From positions 248,001 to 312,000 of the forward strand of contig NZ_OY780933.1 of the NCBI RefSeq assembly GCF_963676065.1: a stretch of 64,000 nt of DNA. Reading direction: 5' to 3'. The translations under genes were made by a program, and so were the position numbers. Origin of the DNA: Maridesulfovibrio sp. (GTDB taxonomy: Bacteria; Desulfobacterota; Desulfovibrionia; Desulfovibrionales; Desulfovibrionaceae). Within the stretch, counting starts at the first letter, position 1. Every line of letters starts with the position of its first letter. This document shows, in pieces, positions 42,794 to 52,266 of this stretch. A model generated the notes under the pieces. That model saw only the letters and a program-made list of their open reading frames with translations, was not told the DNA's origin and made no database searches.

Positions 42794-43771
42794 TTAATCC
42801 ACTTTTAACCCTTTGCTTATACCTTCCTCCAATGAGGCAGAGAGTGGCGGTTCCCTGTGTATTTCAAATGAAGAGAAGTCGTTCCTAATTATAGCAGGAA
42901 CATTTCCCCACGGAGACAGGGCAGTGCGTATTTGTTGGATGATAGTTTTTGGAGAAGCGCAAATATCTTCATAGTTAACTGAAATGCTACTAACACCTGG
43001 AGTATCCAATTCCTCAGTCATTTCAGCACAGCAATATCTTGTTTGTAATCCGACCTCTTCACCCGGATTTTTACACTTGAATGGGCCGGCCGCAGGGATT
43101 AGAGACCACCATGTGTGGTAATTGCCATATCTGTCTTTGCGGCAGCGCAATAATGATCGGGCAATGTCACGCTGATTTCTGTGGATATGGATAAATAGTG
43201 ATTTGGGATGCAATTCTGTTAGAAATCTGGCACAAAAACCGGCAATGACAGTCTTAAAAACGAAGCTTTTTCCACTTGCCCCCAAAATTTCAGATCTAAG
43301 GGTATGGGTCAGCTTTTTTTTGTCGACCCTGCTTAAATCTTCTTTGGTTAAATGATGTGTTAAATTCTTATCTAAGTGGAGCCAGTATCGCCAGAAATAT
43401 CCAAATTCATGCGGGCCGGCGGGAACAGGAGTTTGGCCCTGCGTTGATTCAAAAACAGGTGCAGAATCAGGATTGTCTCCTAACACAGCATTTGCTATGT
43501 GTATTCCAACTGAAGGACGTGCCCAGAAACGTGCCATTATATTGCTTACATACCCAACATCGAGATGTTTACTCAATAATTGATATAATAACGTTGTTCC
43601 TGATCTAGGTGCGCCCACAATATAGATTAAAGGCAAATCAACTCTCTGCGGGATGGGTGGAAGCTCTATTTTTTGCAAACCAATATTCATCGCATTCAGG
43701 AAAAGTTCTTCACCTTGCTTATACGCAAACTCATCTTTGCTGCTTATTCTGCGGTGTGGGTCGGGTCTCAT
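42794..43771 (-). CDS. Sulfotransferase
   Basis: This 325-residue cytoplasmic protein has the PAPS-binding P-loop-like motif YIVGAPRSGTTLLYQLL near residue 50 and a 3' phosphate-binding stretch HIHRNQRDIARS. It transfers sulfate from PAPS to a hydroxyl or amine, here probably a sugar. Its ATG overlaps the TAA of the preceding gene (TAATG). In a sulfate reducer the PAPS supply must come from APS kinase elsewhere. Confidence 0.88.
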   Translation of the reverse strand: MRPDPHRRISSKDEFAYKQGEELFLNAMNIGLQKIELPPIPQRVDLPLIYIVGAPRSGTTLLYQLLSKHLDVGYVSNIMARFWARPSVGIHIANAVLGDNPDSAPVFESTQGQTPVPAGPHEFGYFWRYWLHLDKNLTHHLTKEDLSRVDKKKLTHTLRSEILGASGKSFVFKTVIAGFCARFLTELHPKSLFIHIHRNQRDIARSLLRCRKDRYGNYHTWWSLIPAAGPFKCKNPGEEVGLQTRYCCAEMTEELDTPGVSSISVNYEDICASPKTIIQQIRTALSPWGNVPAIIRNDFSSFEIHREPPLSASLEEGISKGLKVD

Positions 43772-44814
43772 TATTGTCTCACAGGGAAAAGGTAATAGCC
43801 TTTAAAAGCTTCAAATATTGATTCATTTGATCGTAAAACATCTTTGCCTTTTGAAGTGGCAGAAATAATGTATCCATATGGATGGCTTAAGGCTCCCCAG
43901 CCAGCTTTAAAATGATGTAAGCTCTTTTGCTTTGCGTGAGTACCTCCAAAATTCCATTTATTTTTGCCTTCCCGAACGCTCTCACATAATGCATGGAAGA
44001 TTAAAAAAGACATGGGCTGTCTAGGGCGGAATTCATGTTTGATCACTGGGATAAAGTATTCAACCCATCCCTTATGCTTAAGCAGGAGGAGAGCAGCAAC
44101 AGGTTCGCCGTCAGACAAAGCAAGAGATAGCTGACTGCTATTTGACAGTTCGTTTCGTAAGGCCTTAAAATGTTGTTCTGATTTTGGAGTTCCGCCTATG
44201 GCACGCATATTCTCTTTATGGGTTGACAAGAGAAAAGACCATGCCTTTTCATCATTGGCTATGCGGCGCGTAAACCCTTGTTTAAGTGATTTGCGTACAA
44301 GATTGCGGGTTTTACTCTGCATAATTGAAAAGACTTGTTCCTCTACATTATCGCTTTGCTGTGGAAGTTCTAGTATTTGTGCTGTTCGCGGCTCCAAAGT
44401 ACAGTCCTGCAAGTTTGCAAAATATATTTCCTGATGCCAATATTCAGAAGGTGAAAGACTTATACTGGCGAAAAGAAGTTCTTGCTCTTGCTGCATGTCT
44501 TCAGCAAAAGACTTTATAAGAATGTCACGAATTTCTTCCCCAGCCCCGTCCGCTATTACGCATCCCCCATGGCTGCCAAACCACGGAGAGCTGTTGTATA
44601 CTGTTCCGTATTGCGGATGATATTTCCTGTAATAGCGCATAAAGCCCAATAGATCGCTATCGTTCCAAACCGAAAGAATACGTTCTTCGCCACCAACTGC
44701 GGAACTTAAAAAGCGTGCATATCCCGGCAGGTGATAAACCATACCTTCAGAGGAATTGTTAACGCAATTTTCTATAAGTGTGTTGTCTGTGAAATTTCTT
44801 TTTATTTTCAGCAT
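43771..44814 (-). CDS. FemAB/GNAT-superfamily protein
   Basis: This 347-residue protein carries the FemAB-like signature KTRNLVRKSLKQGF and the C-terminal region around FGGTHAKQKSLHHFKAGWG. FemAB-type proteins transfer amino acids from tRNA or acyl groups to sugar or peptide amines. It lies between the DegT aminotransferase and the sulfotransferase, so its substrate is likely the amino sugar. Weak Shine-Dalgarno; coupled translation is likely. Confidence 0.7.
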   Translation of the reverse strand: MLKIKRNFTDNTLIENCVNNSSEGMVYHLPGYARFLSSAVGGEERILSVWNDSDLLGFMRYYRKYHPQYGTVYNSSPWFGSHGGCVIADGAGEEIRDILIKSFAEDMQQEQELLFASISLSPSEYWHQEIYFANLQDCTLEPRTAQILELPQQSDNVEEQVFSIMQSKTRNLVRKSLKQGFTRRIANDEKAWSFLLSTHKENMRAIGGTPKSEQHFKALRNELSNSSQLSLALSDGEPVAALLLLKHKGWVEYFIPVIKHEFRPRQPMSFLIFHALCESVREGKNKWNFGGTHAKQKSLHHFKAGWGALSHPYGYIISATSKGKDVLRSNESIFEAFKGYYLFPVRQ

Positions 44815-44829
44815 TATTGGTAAGTGTTA

Positions 44830-45876
44830 TTAAGAAAATATAGTTTTTACAACCTTCACTACCTGCCGCACCTGTTTCTCATTCATCGCAGGATAAATAG
44901 GTATAGAAAAAGTTTGGTCATATATTTTTTTTGCCCCACGATAATTATTCGACCCTTGTGAATTTGTAAAGAACTCATGACTCAACAAAGAGCAAGGTCT
45001 TCGTACAGCGATCCCGTATTCAGCAAAGCGGTGGATAAGTTTTGTTATCGGTTCCTTTGTTGTCAGAGGAAAACGATACCATGATGTGTTTTGACATGAG
45101 GGCAGGTCAATGTTGCTTATTCCGGTTAGTTCTGAAAGATAAAATTCGGCAATTTCCTGGCGTCTCTTAGAAAATGATTCTAATTGTTCAAGTTGAGACA
45201 GGCCAAGCGCCGCCTGTAAATCTGAGAACGGTGCCAAATTATTCCTGTATTCGCTTTTGCTAATAACTTGGCTTTTTATAAGTGCGTTCAATTCTGATTT
45301 TGATTTAGCAATTATGACACCACCTTCACCGCAACTGATGGGCTTGGTCCCTTGAAAAGAAAATATTCCTATGTTGCCTTGTAGCGGAAGCATCTTTCCA
45401 CAAGGGCGATATAGACACTGAGCAAAATCTTCCAGAATATATGGATAGAATTCTTTTAGTTGAGAATAGTCGTGCCAAATCCCCAATAAATGAGGTAAAA
45501 TAATTCCATTACAAATTTTCGCCGCATTTTTTGCCTGCTGTAAGTCTATTGAAAAATCTTTTGTCGTATCTATAAAATAGGGTGAGTAGCCACTTAAACT
45601 TATTGCATTGGGAACTTCTGGACAAACGTAAGTAGGACAAGCAATTAAAGAACCATGAGGTATTTTGCTGCATTGTAGAGCTATAAGCAGGGCTATGGAT
45701 CCTGAGGATACGGATACCCCCCCGTATCCTCCATACATTTCGGCGAGATGTGCGGCCAAAGTTTCAGCAAGGCTGCCGTGCGCAACCATAGAGCTCTGGA
45801 TAACTCGTGTCAGGGCATTAAGGTCTTTTTCTGTAAAACATGCCTTGCTATGGGGTATCGTTTTGTTTTTATTCAT
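44830..45876 (-). CDS. DegT/DnrJ/EryC1 aminotransferase
   Basis: This 348-residue PLP enzyme is of the sugar aminotransferase family: VSSGSIALLIAL, ILEDFAQ and the PLP lysine in FSFQGTKPISCGEGG. It adds an amino group to a nucleotide keto-sugar. The ATG at 45876 lies within the previous glycosyltransferase's last codons (ATGAATAA overlap). A longer start at 45942 would give an extra N-terminal tail not seen in the family. Confidence 0.85.
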   Translation of the reverse strand: MNKNKTIPHSKACFTEKDLNALTRVIQSSMVAHGSLAETLAAHLAEMYGGYGGVSVSSGSIALLIALQCSKIPHGSLIACPTYVCPEVPNAISLSGYSPYFIDTTKDFSIDLQQAKNAAKICNGIILPHLLGIWHDYSQLKEFYPYILEDFAQCLYRPCGKMLPLQGNIGIFSFQGTKPISCGEGGVIIAKSKSELNALIKSQVISKSEYRNNLAPFSDLQAALGLSQLEQLESFSKRRQEIAEFYLSELTGISNIDLPSCQNTSWYRFPLTTKEPITKLIHRFAEYGIAVRRPCSLLSHEFFTNSQGSNNYRGAKKIYDQTFSIPIYPAMNEKQVRQVVKVVKTIFS

Positions 45877-47266
45877 TGTTTGTGCTGTTGATGTATCGGT
45901 CGTTCTTTCCTGTGTGGATGTCACTCCACCAACCCCACACACATTTTTTCCTAAAAGGTTTCGACCATACTGGGATGTTTGACATTTCTGACTCAGTCAG
46001 ATGTTTACCAAAATATTTAGTCAAAGTGTCGCCTTGGAGTATATCCTCACTAGTCCCGTATTCTTGCAAAATAGACTTAGTCATTGCAAACAGGGCCTCG
46101 GGTATAATTTCACCGTCAGGTATGTAAGCATGTTCAAAAAAGAAAGTCGGATAGTAATCACACGCACCTTGTGATGCATTTGTGAGTGATTTCAGGATAT
46201 ACCTTGCAACATTCTTAGGAGTATGCAACCCTCTATTCATATAACGAAGACCTTCTTCTGCTGTTTTGATACGCAACTGCCTATCTGTGAGAATCTTTTT
46301 AAGAGTGCCATATAAGTTATTTTTAGTTATGCGTATAATTGGCAGAATATTAAAGGGTATAGGTTTCGAGTATTCATCATTTGGTCCCAACACAGTGCAT
46401 CCACTGGACATTGCTTCAAGATTTAAAAGACCGTTTTTACCACACGCGATCTGATCTATAACAACATCACACTCAGTTAGTGATTTTAATATTTCTTCAT
46501 TAGGCAAATTTTCAGCAATAATAATGTCAAAAGGGACCCCTTCCGATTTAAGCTGATCAAGTGTTTTTAGAATTAAATTGGTCCCCTTAGCGTAGCGAGA
46601 TGTAGGTGCATGAAAAACCACCGGTTTATCTCTGCCACAGATTTTAGGTGTAGTTTTTTTATCATCAAAAGGTATAAAAGTAGAATTATATGGTCTGATC
46701 CCCAGTGTGTTTGAACAAGGGGCAGACAAAATCAAATCAGCATAACATTCAGCCATACGAATATTATACATTTTTTTTGAAAAGGTATCGACATAAGTAC
46801 TTTTCAAAGCAAGAGGAAGAATTTCTTTAGATAAATTCCTTTCATTGGTGAGCAGTTCTTTCGGATATCCATGGCCGAAGTGAGCGTTGAATATTTTTGC
46901 TGACTGATTGTGGCGTATATCAGATCCACAGGGAAAACTTATAATGGTCTTACCCATTTTTTTGAGGATTGGAAAATCAAGCATCCCCGGCAGCAGGGAA
47001 GTTGACGCAATGGATATATAAATATCGAAGTCAAGAACTCTGCGGTCATTCCCGGATAAATTTTTCAGGTACACTTCAGGGTCAGGATTATTTCTAAATT
47101 CCTGCTGGAACGAATCTAAAACAAAATCAAATCCAGAACCGTATAGTTTATGGTTTGCAATAGTTGAAGCTGTTCCGACCTCAAAGCCTAGCTCTCTAAA
47201 CCCCTGAGCGAGTGCGAAAATATTGTTTCCTATATTATTGGTACCAATAAAAATTTTCTTTTTCAT
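45869..47266 (-). CDS. Glycosyltransferase (GT4/GT1-type)
   Basis: This 465-residue protein has a GT-B fold look: N-terminal Gly-rich GTNNIGNNIFALAQGFRELG, C-terminal donor region with HAPTSRYAKGTN, then IIAENLPNEE and GKNGLLNLEAMSSGC, similar to EPS GT4 enzymes. The donor sugar is not known. It is the first gene of the minus-strand operon and has AAAGGAG eight bases before the ATG. Confidence 0.78.
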   Translation of the reverse strand: MKKKIFIGTNNIGNNIFALAQGFRELGFEVGTASTIANHKLYGSGFDFVLDSFQQEFRNNPDPEVYLKNLSGNDRRVLDFDIYISIASTSLLPGMLDFPILKKMGKTIISFPCGSDIRHNQSAKIFNAHFGHGYPKELLTNERNLSKEILPLALKSTYVDTFSKKMYNIRMAECYADLILSAPCSNTLGIRPYNSTFIPFDDKKTTPKICGRDKPVVFHAPTSRYAKGTNLILKTLDQLKSEGVPFDIIIAENLPNEEILKSLTECDVVIDQIACGKNGLLNLEAMSSGCTVLGPNDEYSKPIPFNILPIIRITKNNLYGTLKKILTDRQLRIKTAEEGLRYMNRGLHTPKNVARYILKSLTNASQGACDYYPTFFFEHAYIPDGEIIPEALFAMTKSILQEYGTSEDILQGDTLTKYFGKHLTESEMSNIPVWSKPFRKKCVWGWWSDIHTGKNDRYINSTNNE

Positions 47267-47652
47267 TTCGAGTCTCCTTTAGTCATTTTCGATCAGCTTC
47301 ATGCTACTATTTCGGTTATGGGCTGAAAACCTTAAGTGCTTGTTCCGTCTTATTAATTACTTACTCAAAAACATGATAAAAGAAAGTAAATGAACAATTG
47401 TTTTTTACCAAAAACAAGAGTAACACCATAATATTAATACATTGTAAGTGCTTAAAAAAATAGTTTTAATTGCTATCTATGTCAATAATTGCTTTTATGG
47501 ATGCTGTTGTTCATTCCACTTTTTCGGCTTGAATGTATGGTCAGACCGTAACTTTTATGTACCGGTTTATGCGAATTTATATCTGCTCCATGTTCAAGAA
47601 ACTAAACCTGCAAGGTGGTATTACGCCACTCTTATACAGCAAAGGTTAAAAT
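47267..47652. other. Divergent intergenic region of the polysaccharide loci
   Basis: A 386-base region between the glycosyltransferase (-) and the aminotransferase (+). A 70-codon open frame at 47448-47660 has no homologous look or Shine-Dalgarno and is not called. No dyad or terminator is evident. Confidence 0.45.
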
Positions 47653-48792
47653 ATGTATGACATCCCATTAATACGCCCGTTTTTAGATGAATATATTAAA
47701 AAATCAGTTTTAGATGTACTTGATTCAGGTTACCTAACAGAGGGATCTATAACCAAGAAATTTGAACAAGCTATAGCCGAGTACACCTATGCAAAACATG
47801 CTCTTGCGGTAACTAATTGTACCGTAGGACTTGAAATTGCCTTGCGAGCCTTAAAAATTAAAGAGGGGGATGAAGTTATTGTTCCCGATTATACCTATCC
47901 CGCAACAGGATCTGCAGTACTCCTTACAGGTGCCACCGCTGTTGTTGTCGACATAGATCCTGCCACTATGAATATTGATTACGATGCGCTCGAGGCAGCA
48001 ATAACCCCTAGAACTCGCGGAATTTTACCTGTTTCATTGTTCGGAAACCCCCTTGATTGGAAGCGACTGAACGAGATTAAACAGAAGCACGACCTTTTTA
48101 TTGTAGAAGATGCAGCATGTTCACTGGGAGCAGAATACGAGGGCAAAAAAGTTGGAACATTTGCTGATATCAGTGTTTTCAGTATGCATCCCCGAAAGTT
48201 TATTACAACTGGCGAAGGGGGAATTATCACGACTGACTCTGATAAACTGGGTTCCTGGATGAATTCCTTTAAACACTTCGGTGCTAACATTCAGGATAGC
48301 CGCGAAAAGGTCATTTTTGAACGAGTGGGCACAAATGCCAAGCTTTCAAACGTATTGGCGGCGATTGGGCTGGGACAGATGGCAAAAATAAAAGAACTAT
48401 TGTCCGAGCGCAGGTTATTGGCGGAAAACTACATATCACTTCTTGATGGGGAGCCAGGCATTCAGCTTCCTTTGACTACGGTTAATGGCCTGCATTCATA
48501 CCAGAGCTTTTGTGTTTTTGTGGACAATCGTGACAAAATTATAGAGAGGATCAGGACTCAGGGTGTTGAAGTGCAGATAGGGACCTATCAGCTAAGCACA
48601 CAACCTGCTTTCCATAACCATAAACAATGTCGTTTAGCTGACACGATGACTGGGAGTGCAGAGGCTTTTGATAAATGTCTCACACTTCCTCTTTTTAGTG
48701 GCATGCTGCCTCAAGAACAAGAAAGAGTAGTGAACCTACTTAAAACTGCAGTTCAGTCATTATTCAGCTCTCAAAAGAGAACACTGAGCTGA
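47653..48792 (+). CDS. DegT/DnrJ/EryC1/StrS sugar aminotransferase
   Basis: This 379-residue PLP enzyme of the WbpE/perosamine synthetase type has VTNCTVGLEIAL, IVEDAACSLGA and the PLP lysine in FSMHPRKFITTGEGG. WbpE-type enzymes make UDP-GlcNAc(3NH2)A, which fits the WbpB-WbpD fusion and WbpI homologues encoded at 52.3-54.9 kb. It stands alone on the plus strand; AAAGG lies about eight bases upstream. Confidence 0.88.
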   Translation: MYDIPLIRPFLDEYIKKSVLDVLDSGYLTEGSITKKFEQAIAEYTYAKHALAVTNCTVGLEIALRALKIKEGDEVIVPDYTYPATGSAVLLTGATAVVVDIDPATMNIDYDALEAAITPRTRGILPVSLFGNPLDWKRLNEIKQKHDLFIVEDAACSLGAEYEGKKVGTFADISVFSMHPRKFITTGEGGIITTDSDKLGSWMNSFKHFGANIQDSREKVIFERVGTNAKLSNVLAAIGLGQMAKIKELLSERRLLAENYISLLDGEPGIQLPLTTVNGLHSYQSFCVFVDNRDKIIERIRTQGVEVQIGTYQLSTQPAFHNHKQCRLADTMTGSAEAFDKCLTLPLFSGMLPQEQERVVNLLKTAVQSLFSSQKRTLS

Positions 48793-49048
48793 ATAAAGAC
48801 CGAAACGGCACGCCAATAAAATTTTCAATATCCAAAATTTTTAAATCGAAATCAAACCCGTTCTTTTGTATACAGACCTAAAAGGGCCAATTCAAAGTTG
48901 CCACTTGATGCTTCCACATGACTCCAACACATAGGCTTTCATCATTCTTATAACAACGGAAAAACACAAAGCGTTAAGCGGGCTTTTCATTATGGTGTCC
49001 GATCACTTGAAAGGACACTTTTTAACCAGAACAGCCAGCTAATATTTA

Positions 49049-49927
49049 TCAAGCATTCTCGACAAGTAGCCCTACCGGCTCATCAACCCAATGCTGACAA
49101 TGCTCGCAAGGAGACACATCCCGCAAATCACAGGACTCATGGGCCTCACGTATAGCCTTGTATGCAGGAGACTGCCACACTTCCTGAATAGACTTTTCTT
49201 TTACAGAACCGATATGCTGACCAGTCACTAATCTCGTCCAATCATGGTTACATAACCCTATGTCACCGTTCCAATAGATCACCATATCTTCATATACCTT
49301 ATTACATGGTTTACGATCAACATCTTTCCTACTAGGAAGGCTGCCAGGACATCCGTCAGTTGAGTGCTCAGGGTAAATACGCACACGGTCCACTTTATCG
49401 CTCCAGAAAGAAATAAAATCATCTATTTCATGTGCATTATCGACAGTTTTAACCGCGGAGACCTGTACTGTCTTAATATGTTTTTTACCCTTAACCGCTT
49501 TTCTCAATTCCAAAAGTCGCAACACATTATTAAGACTGACGTCATAATCGCACCCACGCAGCTTCCGATACAGTTCAGGATTTAATGTATCCATTGAAAA
49601 AGACAGGGTTTCTACGCCCAGCGACAATATATGTTTTGCCTTTTCTTCAGTAAGCAGGCTTGCATTTGTAGCCATTTGAATTTTGTCTAAACCATGTTCA
49701 TGTAGCATTTCAAACAAAGTATCCCAGTGGGGATGAGTCAGGCTCTCTCCACGAAAAAAAGGGACGATGACGACAGGAGCATGTAAACTTATTTCCGAGA
49801 TCAGCTTGCGGGCAAGCTCAACGTCCATAAATCCCGTCTCTTTTTCCATGTATCTTCGCGGACAAAACACGCAACGCAAATTACAAAAATTGGTAAACTC
49901 CAATGTAATACGTTTTGGGAAATTCAT
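49049..49927 (-). CDS. Radical SAM/SPASM domain protein
   Basis: This 292-residue protein has the radical SAM [4Fe-4S] motif CNLRCVFC (residues about 15-22) and a C-terminal SPASM-like Cys cluster (CNKVYEDMVIYWNGDIGLC and CDLRDVSPCEHC). Such enzymes modify peptides, sugars or cofactors. It starts at ATG 49927 (GGAG six bases upstream), 14 bases after asnB, so the two form an operon. Confidence 0.85.
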   Translation of the reverse strand: MNFPKRITLEFTNFCNLRCVFCPRRYMEKETGFMDVELARKLISEISLHAPVVIVPFFRGESLTHPHWDTLFEMLHEHGLDKIQMATNASLLTEEKAKHILSLGVETLSFSMDTLNPELYRKLRGCDYDVSLNNVLRLLELRKAVKGKKHIKTVQVSAVKTVDNAHEIDDFISFWSDKVDRVRIYPEHSTDGCPGSLPSRKDVDRKPCNKVYEDMVIYWNGDIGLCNHDWTRLVTGQHIGSVKEKSIQEVWQSPAYKAIREAHESCDLRDVSPCEHCQHWVDEPVGLLVENA

Positions 49928-49941
49928 AACAAACTCCAATA

Positions 49942-51813
49942 TTATAAATAAGTACGCAGCCACCACTCAATACTGAGAAGAGACCAAATAAACAGCCGCC
50001 TGTTTTCAACCCCGGACAGATGTTCGTTTACCAATTCCGTGCCAGTACTATAATCTAGATACTCCCAAACACGAGCTTCACGGGAAAGCAGGAAATCCTG
50101 CACATATTTTAGGCTCTCACCGCGAAACCATGAAGCATCCGGACCGGAGAAACCTTTTTTAGCTGCCGTAGAAATCCTATTAGGCACATGGCGCTCCATG
50201 GCACTACGCAACAGATATTTCCCATCTTTATATTTACGGTAAAACTTTCTGGGTTTAGAGTGTTCATTCTCATTAAGCAAAACGTTTTTAGTCAAATTCT
50301 GTAGTTTAAAATGAACAGGGAGCTTTTGTGAAAAATCAACAAGGTCATTATCAAGAAACGGCACTCTGGACTCCAACCCATGAGCCATAGAAAGCTTATC
50401 CTCGATCATCAGAAGCCCGTGTAAAAATGTTTTAGCCTCAAAATACAAAGAGCGGTTAATACTTTCCGCAGGAGTCTGGGGACTTGAGGTGTGAGGGCCA
50501 AAGACACTCCGAAATACATCCCGGGTCCAGATATGACGGGTTTCACTCTCTACCGGAGCCAGCAAGGGGCGCAGTTTGTTATTTGGGATAAGTCGCTGCC
50601 AAAAGGTGTAATATTGATCAATATAATCTTCAAAACCGTCACACTGCAAAGCACGATAATAGCGCCACGGATAACCTGCAAAGATCTCGTCTCCCCCGGA
50701 GCCTGACAAAACAACCTTAACAAAATGCGAAGCCAGTTTTGACGCAAAAAAATTAGGATAACTCTGCCCGATACGCGGCTCTTCAATGTGCCAAGCCAGT
50801 CTGGGCATTATACGTTCCAGATCTCCAGACTTCAAAATAACTTCATAATGCTCAGTTTTAAAAAGATAAGACAGGAATTCAGCTTGCTCTCTTTCATCAA
50901 ATCCGAGTTCAATACCTGAGGCCGAATTCAAATCAAAACCGCATGTAAAAGACTTCATACAGGGTAATTCTTTTGCAGCGACAGCTGTTATTGAGCCTGA
51001 ATCAATCCCACCGGAGAGATAAGCTCCCAGCTCAACATCACTGACTAGCTGCCTGCGGACAGCCTGACAAAACAGAAAATCCAATTCCTCTTTCGCCTCT
51101 TCCTGACTGCAAGAATAATCTGATTCGGAAAAATCAAAATCCCAATAGCGGGAAATTTCAACTGTCCCATCCCCGGACATCGAACAGACGCCGGTACATC
51201 CCGCCGGAAAAACACTGACTCCGTCAAAAAAAGTACGCTCAGTTAAAATATTCTGGAAAGTAAGATATTCTGTGAAGGCATGCAGATCCAATTTAGCACT
51301 GAAAGCAGGATGCACAGTAAAAGCCTTCGCTTCAGAAGCAAAGAGAAGTGTTTTGTTGAAAACACCATAATAAAGAGGTTTTATTCCGTAGCGATCACGT
51401 GCAAAAAAAAGATCTTGGCGAACATTGTCCAAAATGCAGAAAGCAAACATTCCATTAAAACGAGAGACGCATTTTCTTCCCCACTCGCGGTAAGCATTTA
51501 AAACAACTTCAGTGTCAGTTCTGGACTGAAATTCATACCCCAACGAGACAAGTTCTCTACGAATTTCAGCAAAATTGTATACTTCTCCATTATAAACGAT
51601 ACTGAATAAGCCATCCGCTGTCTGCATTGGCTGCTTACCGGCTTCAGTGAGATCAAGAATTGCCAAGCGCACATGTCCCAAGCCCACCGACCCTTTCGAT
51701 ACAGCATGCAAACCATCAGGCCCGCGATGACGTATAGTTTCAGCCATACGCTCAACGACTCCCAGATCGGCAGGAGCGCCGGAAAAATTATAAAAGCCAA
51801 CTACCCCGCACAT
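49942..51813 (-). CDS. asnB: Asparagine synthase (glutamine-hydrolysing), AsnB family
   Basis: This 623-residue protein has the glutaminase nucleophile Cys2 (MCGVVGFYNF), the class II amidotransferase motif around RHRGPDG, and the synthetase PP-loop LSGGIDSGS. Length is normal. In polysaccharide loci, such proteins may amidate a sugar acid rather than aspartate; the substrate cannot be read from sequence. It is followed by a radical SAM/SPASM gene in the same operon. Confidence 0.88.
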   Translation of the reverse strand: MCGVVGFYNFSGAPADLGVVERMAETIRHRGPDGLHAVSKGSVGLGHVRLAILDLTEAGKQPMQTADGLFSIVYNGEVYNFAEIRRELVSLGYEFQSRTDTEVVLNAYREWGRKCVSRFNGMFAFCILDNVRQDLFFARDRYGIKPLYYGVFNKTLLFASEAKAFTVHPAFSAKLDLHAFTEYLTFQNILTERTFFDGVSVFPAGCTGVCSMSGDGTVEISRYWDFDFSESDYSCSQEEAKEELDFLFCQAVRRQLVSDVELGAYLSGGIDSGSITAVAAKELPCMKSFTCGFDLNSASGIELGFDEREQAEFLSYLFKTEHYEVILKSGDLERIMPRLAWHIEEPRIGQSYPNFFASKLASHFVKVVLSGSGGDEIFAGYPWRYYRALQCDGFEDYIDQYYTFWQRLIPNNKLRPLLAPVESETRHIWTRDVFRSVFGPHTSSPQTPAESINRSLYFEAKTFLHGLLMIEDKLSMAHGLESRVPFLDNDLVDFSQKLPVHFKLQNLTKNVLLNENEHSKPRKFYRKYKDGKYLLRSAMERHVPNRISTAAKKGFSGPDASWFRGESLKYVQDFLLSREARVWEYLDYSTGTELVNEHLSGVENRRLFIWSLLSIEWWLRTYL

Positions 51814-52266
51814 AATTCAGACTTTACTTTATTTGGGTTAATATGAATACAGTGTATAAAAAAACTACCATCTTCCAATCTCGAACGGCTCATAACTATA
51901 GGCCCTCATTTTTGGGAAATACAAATTAAACACAGCTGTTTATTACTCCCTATTACTAAATAATTATACACTCTAATTTTTATTAGCAAACCATTTCTAT
52001 CTCCGGTGGCCCCAGTTTCTGTCCCCCCTCCCTGCGGGGCACTTCAATTGCAGATAGCCCCAAAAATACACTATAACCAAAAAATCTCAAACAGCACACC
52101 CCCATTAACATATCCCTCGGATCAATCCTCGCTAATTTTAAACAGGTTGACAAGAAAATATCATAATGCTTGAATAAATAGTCCATTTTGTAATAGTAAT
52201 ACACGGTGCTGATTAATCTAACATACTAGACATAATGAACGGTAACCTCTTCTGGGGGGAGAAACA
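51814..52266. other. Divergent intergenic region before the dehydrogenase-acetyltransferase operon
   Basis: A 453-base AT-rich region between asnB (-) and the plus-strand operon. TTGACA at 52147-52152 with TTGAAT 17 bases downstream is a weak sigma-70 promoter candidate. Short G/C runs occur near 52020. No ORF is supported. Confidence 0.4.
52147..52175 (+). promoter_or_regulatory. Possible sigma-70 promoter of the glycan operon
   Basis: TTGACA (52147-52152) and TTGAAT (52170-52175) are spaced by 17 bases. The -10 is a weak match. The predicted start is about 80 bases before the GTG at 52267. Confidence 0.3.

Noticed and set aside
47448..47660. A 70-residue ORF before the DegT gene
   Set aside because: No Shine-Dalgarno, no recognised domain and a composition like translated AT-rich intergenic DNA; it overlaps the start of the aminotransferase gene.
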